Shown: positions 23,131 to 35,239 of the stretch, in pieces | Layout of the letters: each line of letters opens with the position of its first letter | How positions within the stretch are numbered: the stretch's first letter is position 1 | Assembly: GCF_033118175.1 (NCBI RefSeq) | Contig: NC_083688.1 | Span: 3,934,501-3,998,500, forward strand | Direction: 5' to 3' | DNA length: 64,000 nucleotides | Source of the DNA: Dama dama | Taxonomy: Eukaryota > Chordata > Mammalia > Artiodactyla > Cervidae | Translations under genes and position numbers: made by a program | Notes under the pieces: model-generated | The model's input: the letters and a program-made list of their open reading frames with translations, nothing else | Databases searched by the model: none | What the model was told of the DNA's origin: nothing

Positions 23131-23327
23131 AGAAGCAGCAGGTGAGCCGAGTAGGAGGGGGCGGATCTGCGGGGGGAGGCTTGAGATTTCCTGAGCGTCC
23201 TCTGGGTCACACAGTCTCCCCCACGAGGCAGATGCCAGTAGCATCCCCAAATTACAGTTCCAGACAAGGCAGCTTAGCAAGGCCCCACGGCCACCCTCCC
23301 AGTAAACGGTAGAATCGAGACTCAGTC

Positions 23328-23686
23328 CCTGGCCTCCCTGGTGGCTCAGTAGTAAGGAGTCCACCCGCCAGTGCCAGAGACACAAGTTCGATCCCTGACC
23401 CGGGAAGATCTCACAAGCCGCGGAGCAACGAAGCCCGTGGGCCACAACTCCTGCGCCTGTGCTCTGGAGCCCGGGAAATGCAACTGCGGAGGCCCCGTGA
23501 CAACTACTGTCACACGCCCCAGAGCCCGCGCTCCACGGCAAGAGGAGCCGCCACGACGGGGAGATCGAGCGCTGAGGCCTCGGACTAGCCCCCGCTCTCC
23601 ACAGCTGGAGGGAAACCCACACAGTGACAGAGACCCAACACAGCCGAAAATAAACGCGCAAATAAATAAAGCTATATTTTAAAAAA
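23328..23686 (+). mobile_element. CHR-2-type SINE, full length
   Basis: The tRNA-like head (ccctggtggctcagtagtaa) is followed by the long gagcccgg-type body and an A-rich end with aaataaataaa. Confidence 0.85.
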
Positions 23687-23714
23687 GACTCAGTCTCACA
23701 TTTATCTTTGACCT

Positions 23715-24275
23715 TCAGTTCAGTTGCTCAGATGTGTCCGACTGTTTGTGACCCCATGAATCGCAGCACACCAGACCTCCCTGTCCATCACCAACTCCCA
23801 GAGTTCACTCAAACTCATGTCCATTGAGTCGGTGATGCCCTCCAACCATCTCATCCTCTGTCGTCCCCTCTCCTCCCGTCTTCAATCGTTCCCGGCATCA
23901 GGGTCTTTTCCAACGAGTCCGTTCTTCACATCAGGTGGCCTAAGTACTGGAGTTTCAGCTTCAGCATCAGTCCTTCCAGTGAATATTCAGGACTGATCTC
24001 CTTGAGGATGGACTGGTTGGATCTCCTTGCTGTCCAAGGGACTCTCAAGAGTCTTCTCCAACACCACAGTTCAAAAGCATCAATTCTTCGGCGCTCAGCT
24101 TTCTTTATAGTTCAACTCTCACACCCATACATGACTACTAGAAAGATCATGGTTTTGACTAGATGGATTTTTCTTGGCAAAGTAATGTCTCTGCTTTTTA
24201 ATAGGCTGTCTAGGTTGGTCATAGCTTTTCTTCCAAGGAGCAAGCTTCTTTTAATTTCATGGCTGCAGTGAAAAC
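23715..24275 (-). mobile_element. BovB (RTE) LINE, 3' end
   Basis: Longest antisense BovB copy here (about 560 bases), from the cagttcagttgctcag tail up into the reverse-transcriptase ORF (cttggcaaagtaatgtctct). A T-rich stretch follows at 24290-24330. Confidence 0.93.
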
Positions 24276-24339
24276 TACGCATGGGCAGTTTTTCTTTTTT
24301 TTTTTTTTTTACTCTTCTTTTTTTTTTGTTTTATTCAAA

Positions 24340-24545
24340 CAGTTTTTCTAAGTGCTTTACATGTATTAACAGAATCTGTATAAAAACCCCCAAATGGGTT
24401 CTCTGATTACCCAGATTTTAGAGAAAACAGAGGCCTCTGTGTTAAATAACTTGCCCAAAGCCACACAGCTAGAGACAAGCTGGAGTCTGAAGCCAGGCAG
24501 GCAGTCCCATCCAGAACTTAAGCTCCTGACCATTACACTAACCCA
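24340..24545 (-). mobile_element. MIR SINE, near full length
   Basis: Antisense MIR: ataacttgcccaaagccaca, cagctagagacaagctgg, ending ctcctgaccattacactaac. Confidence 0.75.
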
Positions 24546-24639
24546 CCTGTCTGGTTCCCCACCCCCACCCCACCACCCTAGGCGAGCAACAGATAATCCC
24601 CAGCCGGGGTCAGACCAAGGGTCACAGCCACACTCTTGG

Positions 24640-24905
24640 CCACTGACTGTGTGTATCAGTCATCTCCTGACTCACTGATACTGTGTAACAACCACAAACC
24701 TCAATGGCACGCAGCAATAAACATTCATTTTCCCACCAGTCTGCAAGGCAGTAGGGGGTTTGGCTGCTCTGGACTCGGGCTCAGCGGATCTCAGCTTGTC
24801 CAGCTCACAGGTCAGCTGATGGTAGGCAGGTGGGCTGGGCCTGAGGTTGGTCCCATGCTGACCTGTCTGACAAGTGGCTGATTGTCAGCTGGGGTGACCA
24901 AAGTG
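24640..24905 (-). mobile_element. MLT1-like LTR fragment
   Basis: Antisense MaLR-like: gtgtaacaaccacaaacctc then catgctgacctgtctgac. Low certainty. Confidence 0.4.
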
Positions 24906-25895
24906 ACCCGGCCCTGGGTCTCTCCTCTGGCAGGCCAGCCCAGAATTGCTGAGATGCACGGTCACCTCCTCCACGCTGCACTGACCAAAGCAAACTGCCA
25001 GAACAACCAGGCTCACGGGCCAGGGAAATAGACCCCACCTCTCAGGGGCAGAAGCTGTGAAGTCATTTGGTAAATGGTGAGATGACAGAGGAAAGGGGAG
25101 AACTGGGCGTATTTTTGCCATCCATCCACCACACCATGTGTCTATTTCCATGTTCATTTTCACACCTCCTCTTAATCTCAACTCACAGAAAATCAGGGCT
25201 GGGCCAAGCGGGGCCTCGAAGCGGCCAGTCCCTTAGTCACCCATTCTACAGACGGGGCCTGAGGCCCAGAGAGGGCCCCAGCCCAGGACACGCAGCCTGG
25301 CTGCTTCCCCGGCCTTGGAGCTGCTGGCGTCCTCAGGCCCAGCCCCCAAGGAGGCGCCTAGCACAGAGCCTCCAGGAAGACAGCTCTCCTCTCAGCCCCC
25401 TGGCCCTCCTGCTCTCCAGACTGAACACTCCGTATCCACACGAGTCACCTTTGTGCAGTTGTCTTTCCCGTACAAACTGTCTTCACCTATTATTCAAGCC
25501 CCAGATCGCCCCAAAGGGGAGCAGAAGCAAACCTACTGTAACAACCAGCCTCCGCGTTTCCTGAGCACGTTGTTCTAGGCGCCTGTCACGCAGTAGCTCA
25601 TGCAGTGCTCACACCAGCCCCAACCGCGGACAGGAAGAGTGCGGCTCCAAGAGGCGAAGAACACGGAGCGAATCAGTATCAGACTGGGGACACAAGCCTA
25701 GGTCAGTCCAGCTCCCACCCGCAGGCTACGCCAGGTCTCGGGGACAGTCTGCAGAGGGGGTGCCTGGGCTCCTTGTGTTCATGTCCCCAGAGTTCAGGCC
25801 TGGAAGGACGCGCTGGGGCTGGGGCTCGTCTCCTGGAAGAGCTGTGCGCGAGCCCACGAGGAATCAGAGACAAAGGATGTAAGAGCTCATTGCGG
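24905..25895. other. Intergenic DNA with weak MIR remnants
   Basis: Unique apart from weak antisense MIR matches at about 25240-25320 (gcctgaggcccagagagggc) and 25560-25720. Confidence 0.4.
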
Positions 25896-26073
25896 GTGCT
25901 TGTTGTTCAGTCACTCGTCATGTCCGACCCTGCCGTCCCCCATGGACCGCAGCACACCGGGTCCCCTGTCTTTCACTGTCTCTCGGAGTTTGCTCAGACT
26001 CATGTCCATTGAGTCGATGATGCCATCCAACCGTCTCATCCTCTGTCACCCCCTTCTCCTCCTGCCCTCAATC
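25895..26073 (-). mobile_element. BovB (RTE) LINE, 3' fragment
   Basis: About 180 antisense bases (gactcatgtccattgagtcg, catctcatcctctgtcacc?-like block) ending exactly against a MIR at 26078. Confidence 0.85.
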
Positions 26074-26077
26074 ACAT

Positions 26078-26300
26078 GGAGCTGCCCAGGTTCATATCCT
26101 GATCCTGTCACCCAATAGCTGTGTGACATTGGGCAATATATTTAACCTCTCTGCACCTCAGTGTTGCAATCTGTAAAATGGGAATGATACTAATAGTACT
26201 GACCTCCTGGATTTATTGTGATGATTAAATGAGTTTACAGATATAAGGCAATTACTGGCACATAGTGAAGGCTCCATGAATGCTGGCTATCATTATCGCT
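26078..26300 (+). mobile_element. MIR SINE, near full length
   Basis: Sense MIR with agctgtgtgacattgggcaa, aatctgtaaaatgggaatga and ggcacatagtgaaggctcca. Confidence 0.85.
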
Positions 26301-27340
26301 GTCTGGCTTCTTTTATGATCGCTCTTCTAGTATTATCACTCTTTTGATTTCTGGAACACCAGAGCGCAGACCTCACCAGCTGCAAAGAAGTCAGCTCTCA
26401 AAGCTGCCCTGCAAGATGTGAATCTGTCCACCAGAGGGATGAGCAGGGAGCAGTCTGGGGGTCGGCTCCCTGCCTTCATTTCCCCTAAGAGCTGGGTCCA
26501 GGCTTTTAGAGACTAAATGATGGGAAGAGGGTGGTGGCCCCCAACACCCCTCCATGTAAGTCCAAACAAAACCAATGCTAAACCATAAAATGAGCACAAG
26601 GTTTAACAACATTCTGTTCTCTGGGTGATGACAACGTTGATGCTTTTCCCCAAATAAAATCTGAGTTTATTTCGGTGCCTCCAAGAGCTGGCATCTTAAG
26701 CATGTGTGGGGTCTGACTTGGCATGTTTCTAAACTGGGCTCGAGGGGGCCTGAGGAATCCACAGACCCCAGGAGCTAGGACCCTCAGGAAGCAAGGAACA
26801 TATCCACTCCCAAGAGCACCCCACCTCCAGGGGGATGCAAGAAGAAAACCCCCACCCAGAAGGCTAAAAAAAAAACCCTCCAACCAACAATTTGGCAGCT
26901 GCGGTTGCCAGGGAGATGATGAGGGATGCGTGCGCTGCCAACCCCCACTGGCAGAGCCCCTGCCTCCGCCCCAGGGGGGGCATTCTCTTGGTGTCACTGT
27001 GGGGGCGAAGGGCCAGGCCGGGAAACAAGAACCTGGGGATCACATTCCCCCTGTTGTCCCCCGCTGTCCTCAGAGCAGAGGGCGTGGACCAGACAACAGG
27101 GTGACGGACAATAGGGACCAGCAGATGGTCCCCCACCCCCTGCCCCACCAGCTGGCGCTGCTCAGCCTGCCAGGGCTGTCAGGGAGGTCGGAGCGGGGGC
27201 CCGGGCCCAGCTGGCTGCAGACCCCAGCCGCGCACCTGCCTACACTGGGTTTTTGGAAAGAGGCTTGAACTGGAAATGAAGACCCTGGAGCGAAGGAAAA
27301 TAAAAGGAAAAATAATAACAAGCAACACCCACCATGTCTA
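26300..27340. other. Unique intergenic DNA, possibly regulatory
   Basis: Repeat-free. 26570-26700 is AT-balanced, well-ordered DNA resembling a conserved element. 26880-27240 is GC-rich, with a 13-of-14 plus-strand CTCF-like motif at 27145-27158 (CCACCAGCTGGCGC). Confidence 0.4.
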
Positions 27341-27354
27341 AAATAAATCTGCTC

Positions 27355-27835
27355 TTCATCTAAAATCCAAACTCCTGCAAGGCCTGGGAAGACCCAGCCC
27401 CAAGCCAGCTCTCTGGTGTCTCCCGGGTACTCTCTCCCGAACCTCTGCACCAGGGTCACACTGCCCGTCTTGTGCCTAAAATACCATCCACCCTTTCCAG
27501 CTCCTCTATCTCCACATATGCTATCCCCACACCTTGGAACCCCACCACCTGCCCTCTCTCCAAGGTCAGCCCTTCCCCATCCTTCAGATCCTACCTTAAA
27601 TAGCATCTCTTCGGAGAGACTCGGAAACAGATCAATTTGACTCCTTCAGACAGCACTTGTCACAATTTATGATTGATTTTGTTTTCTGATTTATAATCTG
27701 TCTCCCCACCCACCCCCCACCTTCTGGAAGCTCCCAAAACACAGAGACACTGTCTGTCTCATTCTCTGCTGTATCCCCTGCTCTAAGAACAGTGTCTGGT
27801 GCATAGAAAGTGTTCAATAAATGTTTCTGGAACTT
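27355..27835 (+). mobile_element. L2 LINE 3' end
   Basis: Sense L2 with ccatccttcagatcctacct, ctgctgtatcccctgctcta and gtgttcaataaatgtttctg. Among the clearest L2 copies here. Confidence 0.85.
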
Positions 27836-27864
27836 CTCAAGTTCCAGGAACTTAATCTTCCCCA

Positions 27865-28012
27865 TCTATCTGAGGAGGATGTTTTTGTCCCCATTTTACA
27901 GAAAGAAGAGGGGAAGTTCAGAGAGGTTAGTAATTGATTAAACCTGAGCTAGAATCTGGGGCTAACCCAACCTCCAAAATCCTGCTCTTAACATCACTCC
28001 GCTGCCTCCTCC
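27865..28012 (-). mobile_element. MIR SINE fragment
   Basis: Antisense MIR: ccccattttacagaaagaag and gttcagagaggttagtaa. Confidence 0.65.
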
Positions 28013-28024
28013 CAGCTCTACTAG

Positions 28025-28105
28025 CACTTGGCGAAGCATAGGTCCCCCCCTCTGAGCCTCTGTTTTCCCATCTGTGAAATGGCAGCACAGAGCCTGACAT
28101 TCTTA
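28025..28105 (+). mobile_element. MIR SINE fragment
   Basis: Short sense MIR: ctgttttcccatctgtgaaa. Confidence 0.5.
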
Positions 28106-28227
28106 GAGGTTCCTGCTTCTCTGACAGCCTAGGATCCTCCCAGAGGTGAGCAGCCCAACCAAGGTCCAGCTGTCCTCTTCAATCCACATCTCACCGCTGC
28201 CTGCGCTTCGGGGGCGTGAGTCTTGGC

Positions 28228-28855
28228 TTGGAGCACTGACAAGGGTGATGAAGAAGTGGAACTCTCACTCACGGCTGGTGAAAATGCAAAACAGCAGAGC
28301 CGCTTTGACAAATCCTTGACATCCCCACTTACCAGAAGAGCCAGCAATTTCACTCAAGAGAAACGAAAACAGCTGTCCACGCAAAAGACTTCTGTGTGAC
28401 CACAGAAGCTTTATCTGTAACAGCCAAAAACTGGAAACAACCCCAAATGCCCATCAGTGGGTGAACGGACAAAACGTGACACTGCTGTAAGTGGAATACT
28501 CCTCGGCGGCGAAAAGGAATGGGGTCCCGTCGCAGCCACAGTAGGGTGGGGTCTTACAGTAATCATGCTGAACGAAGGAAACTAGACCCAGAAGGCATGC
28601 ATCGTGAGACTCCATCTACATGAGATTCTACAAAGGGCAAAATGGCAGCGACAAGAACACAGATCACCAGTTACCTAGGCCTGGGGGTGGGGGAGGCGGC
28701 AGCTGCCAAGGGGCAGGGGGGCGATGAAGATGGTCTGTGTCATGACTGTGGGCACGGCAGCACAACTGCATACACCTCTCATTGTTCATCAAATTGTGTA
28801 CTGAAAATTGGCGCGTTTTCTTGTGTACAAATTACACCTCGATGAAGTGACCGAG
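28228..28855 (+). mobile_element. L1 LINE 3' end (ORF2 end and 3' UTR)
   Basis: Sense L1: gccaaaaactggaaacaacc, aatgcccatcagtgggtgaa, ending tgtgtacaaattacacctcg. Inactive fragment. Confidence 0.85.
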
Positions 28856-28859
28856 CAAG

Positions 28860-29785
28860 GGAAAAAGAGGAGGCCTGGGTTTAGGTGCCAGCTTTGCCAA
28901 GCCATCCTCTCGCTTCGAATCTACCTGAGGACTGAGCCTGGGCCTCCTGGACACCAGTCTCTGTCTAGGCTGGTAAGGAAAGCCTGGCTGGGGGCCCGCT
29001 GTGACCTGGCCAGACCCCTCATGCAGCTGCTCCGGGTGCCCCCCTGATACACGCCCAGCAGGCCCGGGATGGGTTTGGGGACTGCCTGCACTCCTTTCTG
29101 CTTCCCCAGATACTGAGCAAAAACTAGACCACAGACACGGGTGGGTTCACGGTCCTTCCTGGGGACCTCCTGGCATCACTCATGGAAGCTTTGTCCCCCA
29201 AGTCTGGACACTCCCTCCCAGAGGTGGGGCCAACAGGTAGGACAGCTCCAGGCCCAGAGATCAGGAGAGTCCCCAATGCAGAGGTCTCTGAACCCACACT
29301 CATCTCCCTCCCCCTGCACTTGAGCACCCTCTTTCCTTCAGGAGGTAGGAAGGGTTGGCGGTACTAGACCCACCCTAACACATCCTGGGCCCAAGGCACG
29401 CACACAGACAGAGGTCTGTCAGGAGCATCCCCCACCCCCCTCCTCCCAACACAGGCCCCACCTCCGCACGGCCCTCACCTGCACAGGTGCGGCCTGTAGG
29501 CATGGGGCCAAGCCCCACCCGCAGGTCTGCCAAGGGCCCACCCGCCGGTCACCCCTTAGACTTAGGGACACATACACGGGAAGTTCGGTCCAACAACGGG
29601 CGAAGGGCCCAGGGAAGAGGCCCCTGAAAGCAGACGCGGGGCCAGAGTCTAGGAAGAGGTGTGGCCTCTAGGTGGACACGCCCCCCTGACTCTGCCCGCT
29701 GCTGGCCCTGCGCCAACGGGCCAGCTGCTGGCCCTGTGCTGGCCCGATGGAAGCCAGATCCGACCTCCTAAAGCACAGGCCCTGG
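28860..29785. other. GC-rich intergenic DNA
   Basis: No gene and no strong repeat recognised. Short open frames only. Confidence 0.4.
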
Positions 29786-29789
29786 AGGG

Positions 29790-29912
29790 AACGCCCTGGC
29801 AGGCCCGTGGTTAGGACTCTGCACTGCTGCTGTCTGCTCAGGTTTGACCCCTGATCTGGGAACTAAGGTCCTGCAAGCCCTGCGTTGCAGCCCAAAAAAG
29901 AAACGCATAAAG
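29790..29912 (+). mobile_element. Short tRNA-derived SINE
   Basis: Cetartiodactyl SINE: cgtggttaggactctgcact, then gggaactaaggtcctgcaag and an A-rich end. Confidence 0.7.
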
Positions 29913-30247
29913 CCTAGGCCTTGAAAAGTGGCCCCAGGTCTAAGGGCTAAGGGCAGTCCTGGGGGGTTGCGGCTCTGGGATCAGGTCACAAGAGGCTTCG
30001 AGTGCAAGGCTGATGGGCTTAGCCTGCTCTTCTGAAGGTCATGGACCTCCATTGATGAGTTCTGGGGACTCAGGAGGGTCAAGAGCAGATCTGGATTTTG
30101 GAAAGATTCATTTAACACGTATCTGCTGATCATCTACTGTGTGCCAGGGCCTCGACCAGGAGCTGGGGAATGACCACGTCCCCAGTGTGACTGTCAAGGA
30201 AACAGCTACACCGAAAGGGGAAGGAAAGAGAGAGAAGAAGGCAAAGG

Positions 30248-30550
30248 GAGCATCTGTTCTATGCTAGACTGAGTCCTGGGCATTTCATAGCAATGACCTT
30301 GGTTAATCCTCCCAGTAACCCACGAGAGAGGCACTGCTGCCCCCTTTTACAGATGGGAAAAGTGAGGCTCCAAGTGAGTTGTCCACGGTTACACAGTCAG
30401 AGAGCCTGTGAATGCTGCATTCCATGGGGTGGCAAAGAGCCGGACACAACTTAGGGACTGCACAACACCAATGCACAGTCAGAAAGGGGTTGAACTTGAT
30501 TTGAAACTGGATCTGACTCCAAACCCAGGGTTCTTTCTGCTTCCACAGGG
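30248..30550 (-). mobile_element. MIR SINE with Bov 3' fragment inserted
   Basis: Antisense MIR (ccttttacagatgggaaaag, cggttacacagtcagagagc), interrupted at about 30416-30472 by the sense 3' end of a Bov-A/BovB element (tccatggggtggcaaagagc), then resuming (ggatctgactccaaaccc). Confidence 0.75.
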
Positions 30551-30974
30551 CATGGAAGTCTTCCTGCGGTGCCGGTGGAGGTTGGAAGATGGTTTTATTC
30601 CATAGCAAAGGGAGCCGTTTGCCCCTGAGGACTGGAAACCCACAGCCCAGCCAGCTAGAGCATCACCATGGCCCTTTTTAGAAAGAATTAGAGACTATGC
30701 AAAGCAACTGACTCCTGCGGGAACAGCCTCCCAGTGCCCTGGGATCCCATTGCCCTTGTCTTCCTCCAGCAGCTTGAATTTTCCATCTTCCTCTCAGAAA
30801 AGCCAGAAGTGAGTGAGGGAAGGGAGGTTCTTCCTCTCCAGGAAGCGTGGTTCTTTGTATTCTTTGAAGAGATTAAATATGGAACCAGCCGGGGAACAGC
30901 AAAAAGAAGGTTCCCCAGGATTTACTCGAGTGGAGCCAGTAGCCAAGGCATCAGGGAATCTTCTCCAAAGACAA

Positions 30975-31175
30975 CTAGTGAGTGTCTGTGTGTGCCTGTG
31001 TGTCGAGGTGCCTGTCTCTGTCTGTATCTCTGTGAGTCTTTCTCTTTGTGTGTCTGTATTTCTATGTGCGAATCTGTCTGTCTGTCCAGGTGTGTCTGTG
31101 GGCATGTGTGTGCATGTGTGTCTATGTGTCTTAGTAGGTACCTGTGTGTCTGTGTGTCTGTACGCACAGGTGACC
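30975..31175 (+). repeat. Degenerate TGTC/TGTG-rich tract
   Basis: About 200 bases of irregular tgtgtctgtg / ctgtctgt units. Confidence 0.85.
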
Positions 31176-31224
31176 CTCTAATGGCACAAATATTCCATGT
31201 GGGCCCTGAGCTCTGGTTCTGTCT

Positions 31225-31400
31225 GCACAATTCACTGGCAGTAGGATTGCTCAAGTCGCTTCACTCCTTGAAGCTCCTTCCGTTCCCCGTGAAACAGAGC
31301 GAGTGATTCTCTCGGCATCTAAGTTGTGGTGAGAATGGATTGAATGATAAACTGTGAGCATTGTTCCCGTTACAAACTGATGGAAGGTTTTTATGTTATT
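31225..31400 (+). mobile_element. MIR SINE, degraded
   Basis: Sense MIR-like: gctcaagtcgcttcactcct, then gtgagaatggattgaatgat. Confidence 0.5.
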
Positions 31401-31434
31401 AGGGTCTTTTTCTCCTATTTTTGCTGACACCACT

Positions 31435-31600
31435 TTCATTCATTCATTCCACACTTTACTGAACCCCCATCATGTGTCAGGTGCTTTAGACACAAAATAC
31501 CCTTTCTCAAAGGTGATAGAAGAGGAACAGAAACCAGACTCAAACAGTCCTGGTTTCAGTTCTTAGGTATTCATTCATTCATTGAATATTTATTGTGTAT
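31435..31600 (-). mobile_element. L2 LINE 3' end fragment
   Basis: Antisense L2 3' terminus: tcattcattcattcc, then catcatgtgtcaggtgcttt. A second attcattcattcattgaata block lies at 31570. Confidence 0.5.
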
Positions 31601-31715
31601 CTTTCTAGTTGTCCGAACTCAGGCGAGTCCTCTTCCTTCTGAGTCTCCATTTCTTAATCTGTAACCAGGACACGGAGATGATGCCCACCTTGTTTGGTCA
31701 TTGGAAGGACGAGTT
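31600..31715 (+). mobile_element. MIR SINE fragment
   Basis: Sense MIR-like: gagtctccatttcttaatct, then gtaaccaggacacgg. Confidence 0.5.
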
Positions 31716-31731
31716 AAATCAGCAGAGTCTG

Positions 31732-31893
31732 GGCTTCCCTGGTGGTCCAGTGATTAAGAATCTGCCTTGCAATGCAGGAGACACAGGTTCTAGTCCCCGG
31801 CTGGGGAACTAAGATCCCATTTGCTGCGGAGCAACTAAGCCAACGTGCCATAAATAAGACCTTATGCAGCCCCCAGAAATAAATATTTTTGAA
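31732..31893 (+). mobile_element. tRNA-derived SINE (CHR-2 type, short)
   Basis: The head ggcttccctggtggtccagt is followed by ggggaactaagatcccattt and a tail with aaataaatattttt. Confidence 0.85.
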
Positions 31894-32422
31894 GAGGAAG
31901 AAGAAAACAGCAGAGTATAAAAGGCCTATTTCATAAACACTGCACAAATAGTAGCTATTACTCATGTGAGGCAGTACACCTCCATTTAGAATACAAAGCT
32001 ACACACCTCAACCAGAGGAAATTCCAGGCTGCAAGTGATAAACACGGTGGAAATCTGGAGGTGCAGAGCTGAACCCCTGCATCCATCTCGCCGGAATGTC
32101 GTTAGAGTACCTCACTTTAGCAGGCTCTTCCTGACGCCATGCCCACCCTGGTCCAGATGGCGCTGCTTTCTCTGGGCCTGTAAGTTCTTCCTTCCTTGAG
32201 ACATTCTCCTTTTGGGTTGCTCCCAGTTCTCAGAGCTTTCTAATTAGTTTCTGGCCAGCTCACACTCCAGAGAGCATCATCCATGGCCTCTGCCACCAGG
32301 ATGTAGTTACTCCCCTCCTCCAGGCCCAGCCAATCTCCAATCAGCTGTCCCCCCGTCACCCTCCAGGGTAACTAACAACACGTCCCCCCACAACAGAAAC
32401 TTTTCAAGAACCTGGGTCACCC

Positions 32423-32622
32423 ATGTGTGCTAAGTCGCTCCAGTAACTCTTTGCAATCCTCCAGGCTCCTCTGTCCATGGGATTCTCCAGGCAAGAATAC
32501 TGAAGTGGGTTGCCGTGCCCGCCTCCAGGGGATCTTCCCAACCCAAGCATAGAACCCTTGTCTCTTACGTCTCCTGAATTGTCAGGTGGGTTTTTTATCA
32601 CTAGCACCACTTGGGAAGCCAG
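32423..32622 (-). mobile_element. Bov-tA SINE
   Basis: Antisense copy from gctaagtcgctccagtaact to the head ending ccacttgggaagcc. Confidence 0.9.
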
Positions 32623-32754
32623 TGCTTACCTTCCAAAATGCTTTTGATTTACATGTTGCCCTGGCCTGGAACTCTACCTCCTACTCCCCTCCGTAGGCCA
32701 TACACACACACCAAAGTCTAGCAGAGAAGCAGCAGTTCCGGGCATACCCCAGTC

Positions 32755-32935
32755 CTACCTCTGATAACTGCGCTTCCTGGTGAGTTGCTTCACCTTCACC
32801 CTTCATCTGTCAGACGAGGAAAGTGGCACACACCTCATCGGGCTTTTGTGAGAATTCAGTTAGAATGTGAGCGTGCTTAGAACAGCACCTGGCACATAGT
32901 CTATGCTCAGTAACTGTCAATTTACCAGTTCATTT
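32755..32935 (+). mobile_element. MIR SINE
   Basis: Sense MIR 3' part: cacctggcacatagtctatg preceded by catctgtcagacgaggaaa. Confidence 0.7.
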
Positions 32936-33159
32936 TGCAAGAGTCAAGTCAAGAAACCTCCCCTGGCCAGCCGCTCTCTGAGCTATTGCTGACACTTGTG
33001 TGGATATTGACTTTTTCCTAACTTCATCCATTTTGTAAGCACTCATTGAGCTCTTGCAGAGAAAAACAAAGGAGGGCACTGATTCCAAGGTTCTTCAACC
33101 CACTTGGGAGGACAGGGAGACAGATCATCAATATCTGGGGTGAAGAGAATAGGGATGCA

Positions 33160-33320
33160 GACTTCCCTGGTGCTCCAGTGGCTAAGACTCTGCTCCCAAT
33201 GCAGAGGGCCTGGGCGTATGTTCCCTAGAACCCACAAGCTGCACAGCGAAGATGGAAGGTCCTGGATGCTGAAGCTAAGACCCGGCACAGCCAGAAAAAT
33301 AAATATTTACTTTAAAAAGA
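33160..33320 (+). mobile_element. tRNA-derived SINE, degraded
   Basis: The head acttccctggtgctccagtg is followed by a body ending aaaataaatatttac. Confidence 0.7.
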
Positions 33321-33639
33321 TGGTGTGGAGTCGGCAAAATGATAAAGAGATCAATGGAACAGAAAAAGAACCAGATCCACACTTTAAAAAAAAGTCTTCC
33401 TAGCTGAGCTGACTGCAGGGAAGCTTAAAAAATGAGTAAGCTGAAGGTCAAGAAAGGGTCTCCGCAGACAAAGAGACCAGCAAAGGCCTGGCCTGTTGGA
33501 GGGACTGCAGGTAATTCAGGGTGGCCAGAGCAGACAGGGGCGGGGTGATGGGCTCGAGATAAGGCTTGGAGGTAAAAAGACACAAGATCACAAAAGGCTC
33601 CTTATGCCCTGTTTAAAAGCTGGGACTTCTGGGTGCAAC

Positions 33640-33875
33640 CTGGTATCCAGAAAAAGGATGATACTGGACAAACAGGTGAAATCTGAAGGAAGTCTATAAT
33701 TTAGTTAATAGTGTTGTCCTAATGTTAATTTCTCTCATCTAACAAACTTACTGTGGTTATATGAGATGCTACCTTTAGAAGAAAATGAGTAAAGGATGCA
33801 CGGAAACTGTGATTTTTTACAACTCTCCTATCAAAAGAAAATTATTTCAAAATAAAAAGTTTCTTTTCAGAGCTA
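33640..33875 (+). mobile_element. L1 3' UTR fragment
   Basis: Sense L1: tctataatttagttaatagt, then ctaatgttaatttctctc and the end tttcaaaataaaaagtttc. Confidence 0.75.
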
Positions 33876-33984
33876 CGACTTAACCTTGGGAGTAATGGGG
33901 GAGCTGTTGAAGAGTTTATAGCTCTGGAATCACCAGGTCAGACCAGTGTGCTATAAAGATTACTCTGGCTGGGACAAACTTAAT

Positions 33985-34245
33985 GGTTGCTGGGGGGAAG
34001 GATGGGGGAAAGGGGTAGTTAGGGAATTTGGGACAGACATGTACACACTGCTGTATTTTAAACGGTAACCATATACAGCACATGGAACTCTGCTCAATGT
34101 TACATGGCAGCCCGGATGCGAGGGGAGTTTGGGGGAGAGTGGATACGTGCATGTGTGGCTGAGTCCCTTCACTGTCCCCCTGAAACTATCACAGCATTGT
34201 TAATGAGCTACACCCCGATACAAAATAAAAGATTTAAAACAATTT
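33985..34245 (+). mobile_element. Artiodactyl L1 3' end
   Basis: Sense copy: gacatgtacacactgctgta, then ggaactctgctcaatgttac and gatacaaaataaaagattt. Confidence 0.75.
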
Positions 34246-34913
34246 TTTACTTTGGCTAACGTGAGAGACTGGAGTGAGTGAGCCCAGACCCAGAGAGAGT
34301 CGTGAATAATCCAGGAGGCTGTGGGGATGGAGAGAAGTGAGCAGAGGCGAGAACTCATTAAAAGGTAGAGTTTAAAAAATCTGGCTTTGATGGATGAGGA
34401 GGTAGAGGGGAGGGCTAAACAAGGAAGACGCTTGGGTTGCTGATGTGAGCAGTGTGATCACCAGGATTCTTGGATGGCAAGTGACAGGAACAGAACCTGG
34501 GCAAAGGGCAAATGCATCACCCATCCACTCAACCCCGCCCTGAAACCCAACTGAGAGGAGGTCAGAGGTGGAGCCGCCTTTAGAAGCAACTGGAACCCGG
34601 GCCTCACGCACCTTCAGGATGCCCTTCTGTCTTGGTACCACCCTCTACCCAACTGCAGAGAGCTCAAGACTTTATGTTAAAGCCCTGTCATCGTCCAGGA
34701 AAGGACATTTTCCCTACCAGCTGCCATTAGAAAAACCCCAAGGAAGAGCTCTGATTGGTCAGGCTTGGTCCCAGGTCCACCTCTGTCCTCGGTGCTGTGG
34801 CCTGAGGCCTGGGCATATGTGATTGGCCTAACCGTGATGCTTCCCACCCCCACAGTCAGAACAGGTAGAAGGCTAATGGGCTGGTTCTATTAGAAACTAA
34901 AATGGGGAGGGGA

Positions 34914-35236
34914 AGGGGCTGTCCCTTGTGGTTTAGTGGTTGAGAATCTGCCTTGCAATGCAAGGGACGCTAGTTCGATCCCTGGCCTGGGAAGATCCCA
35001 CGTGCGCAGACTAACTAAACCCATGCTCCACAACCACCGAGCCTGCGCTCTAGAACCCGGGAGCGGCCACAACTACTGCAGCCCTCGGGCCTGGAGACTC
35101 TGCTCCACACAACAGGAGAAACCCATGCACCGCGATGAAGGGGAGCCCCCACTCTCTGCAGCCAGAGAGAGCCCGTGGAGCAGCAACAAAGACCCAGCCC
35201 AGCCAAAAATAAAATATAATAAATAAATAGATAAAA
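34914..35236 (+). mobile_element. CHR-2-type SINE, full length
   Basis: The head cccttgtggtttagtggttg is followed by the gcgctctagaacccgg body and an aaataaatag tail. Confidence 0.88.
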
Positions 35237-35239
35237 AGA

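Larger units (their letters stand above)
33035..34480 (-). mobile_element. L2-like ancient LINE with three nested insertions
   Basis: Antisense L2-type blocks at 33035-33150, 33330-33640, 33880-33980 (gtgctataaagattactctg) and 34255-34480. They are interrupted by a tRNA-SINE (33160-33320) and two L1 3' ends (33640-33875, 33985-34245). Confidence 0.5.
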
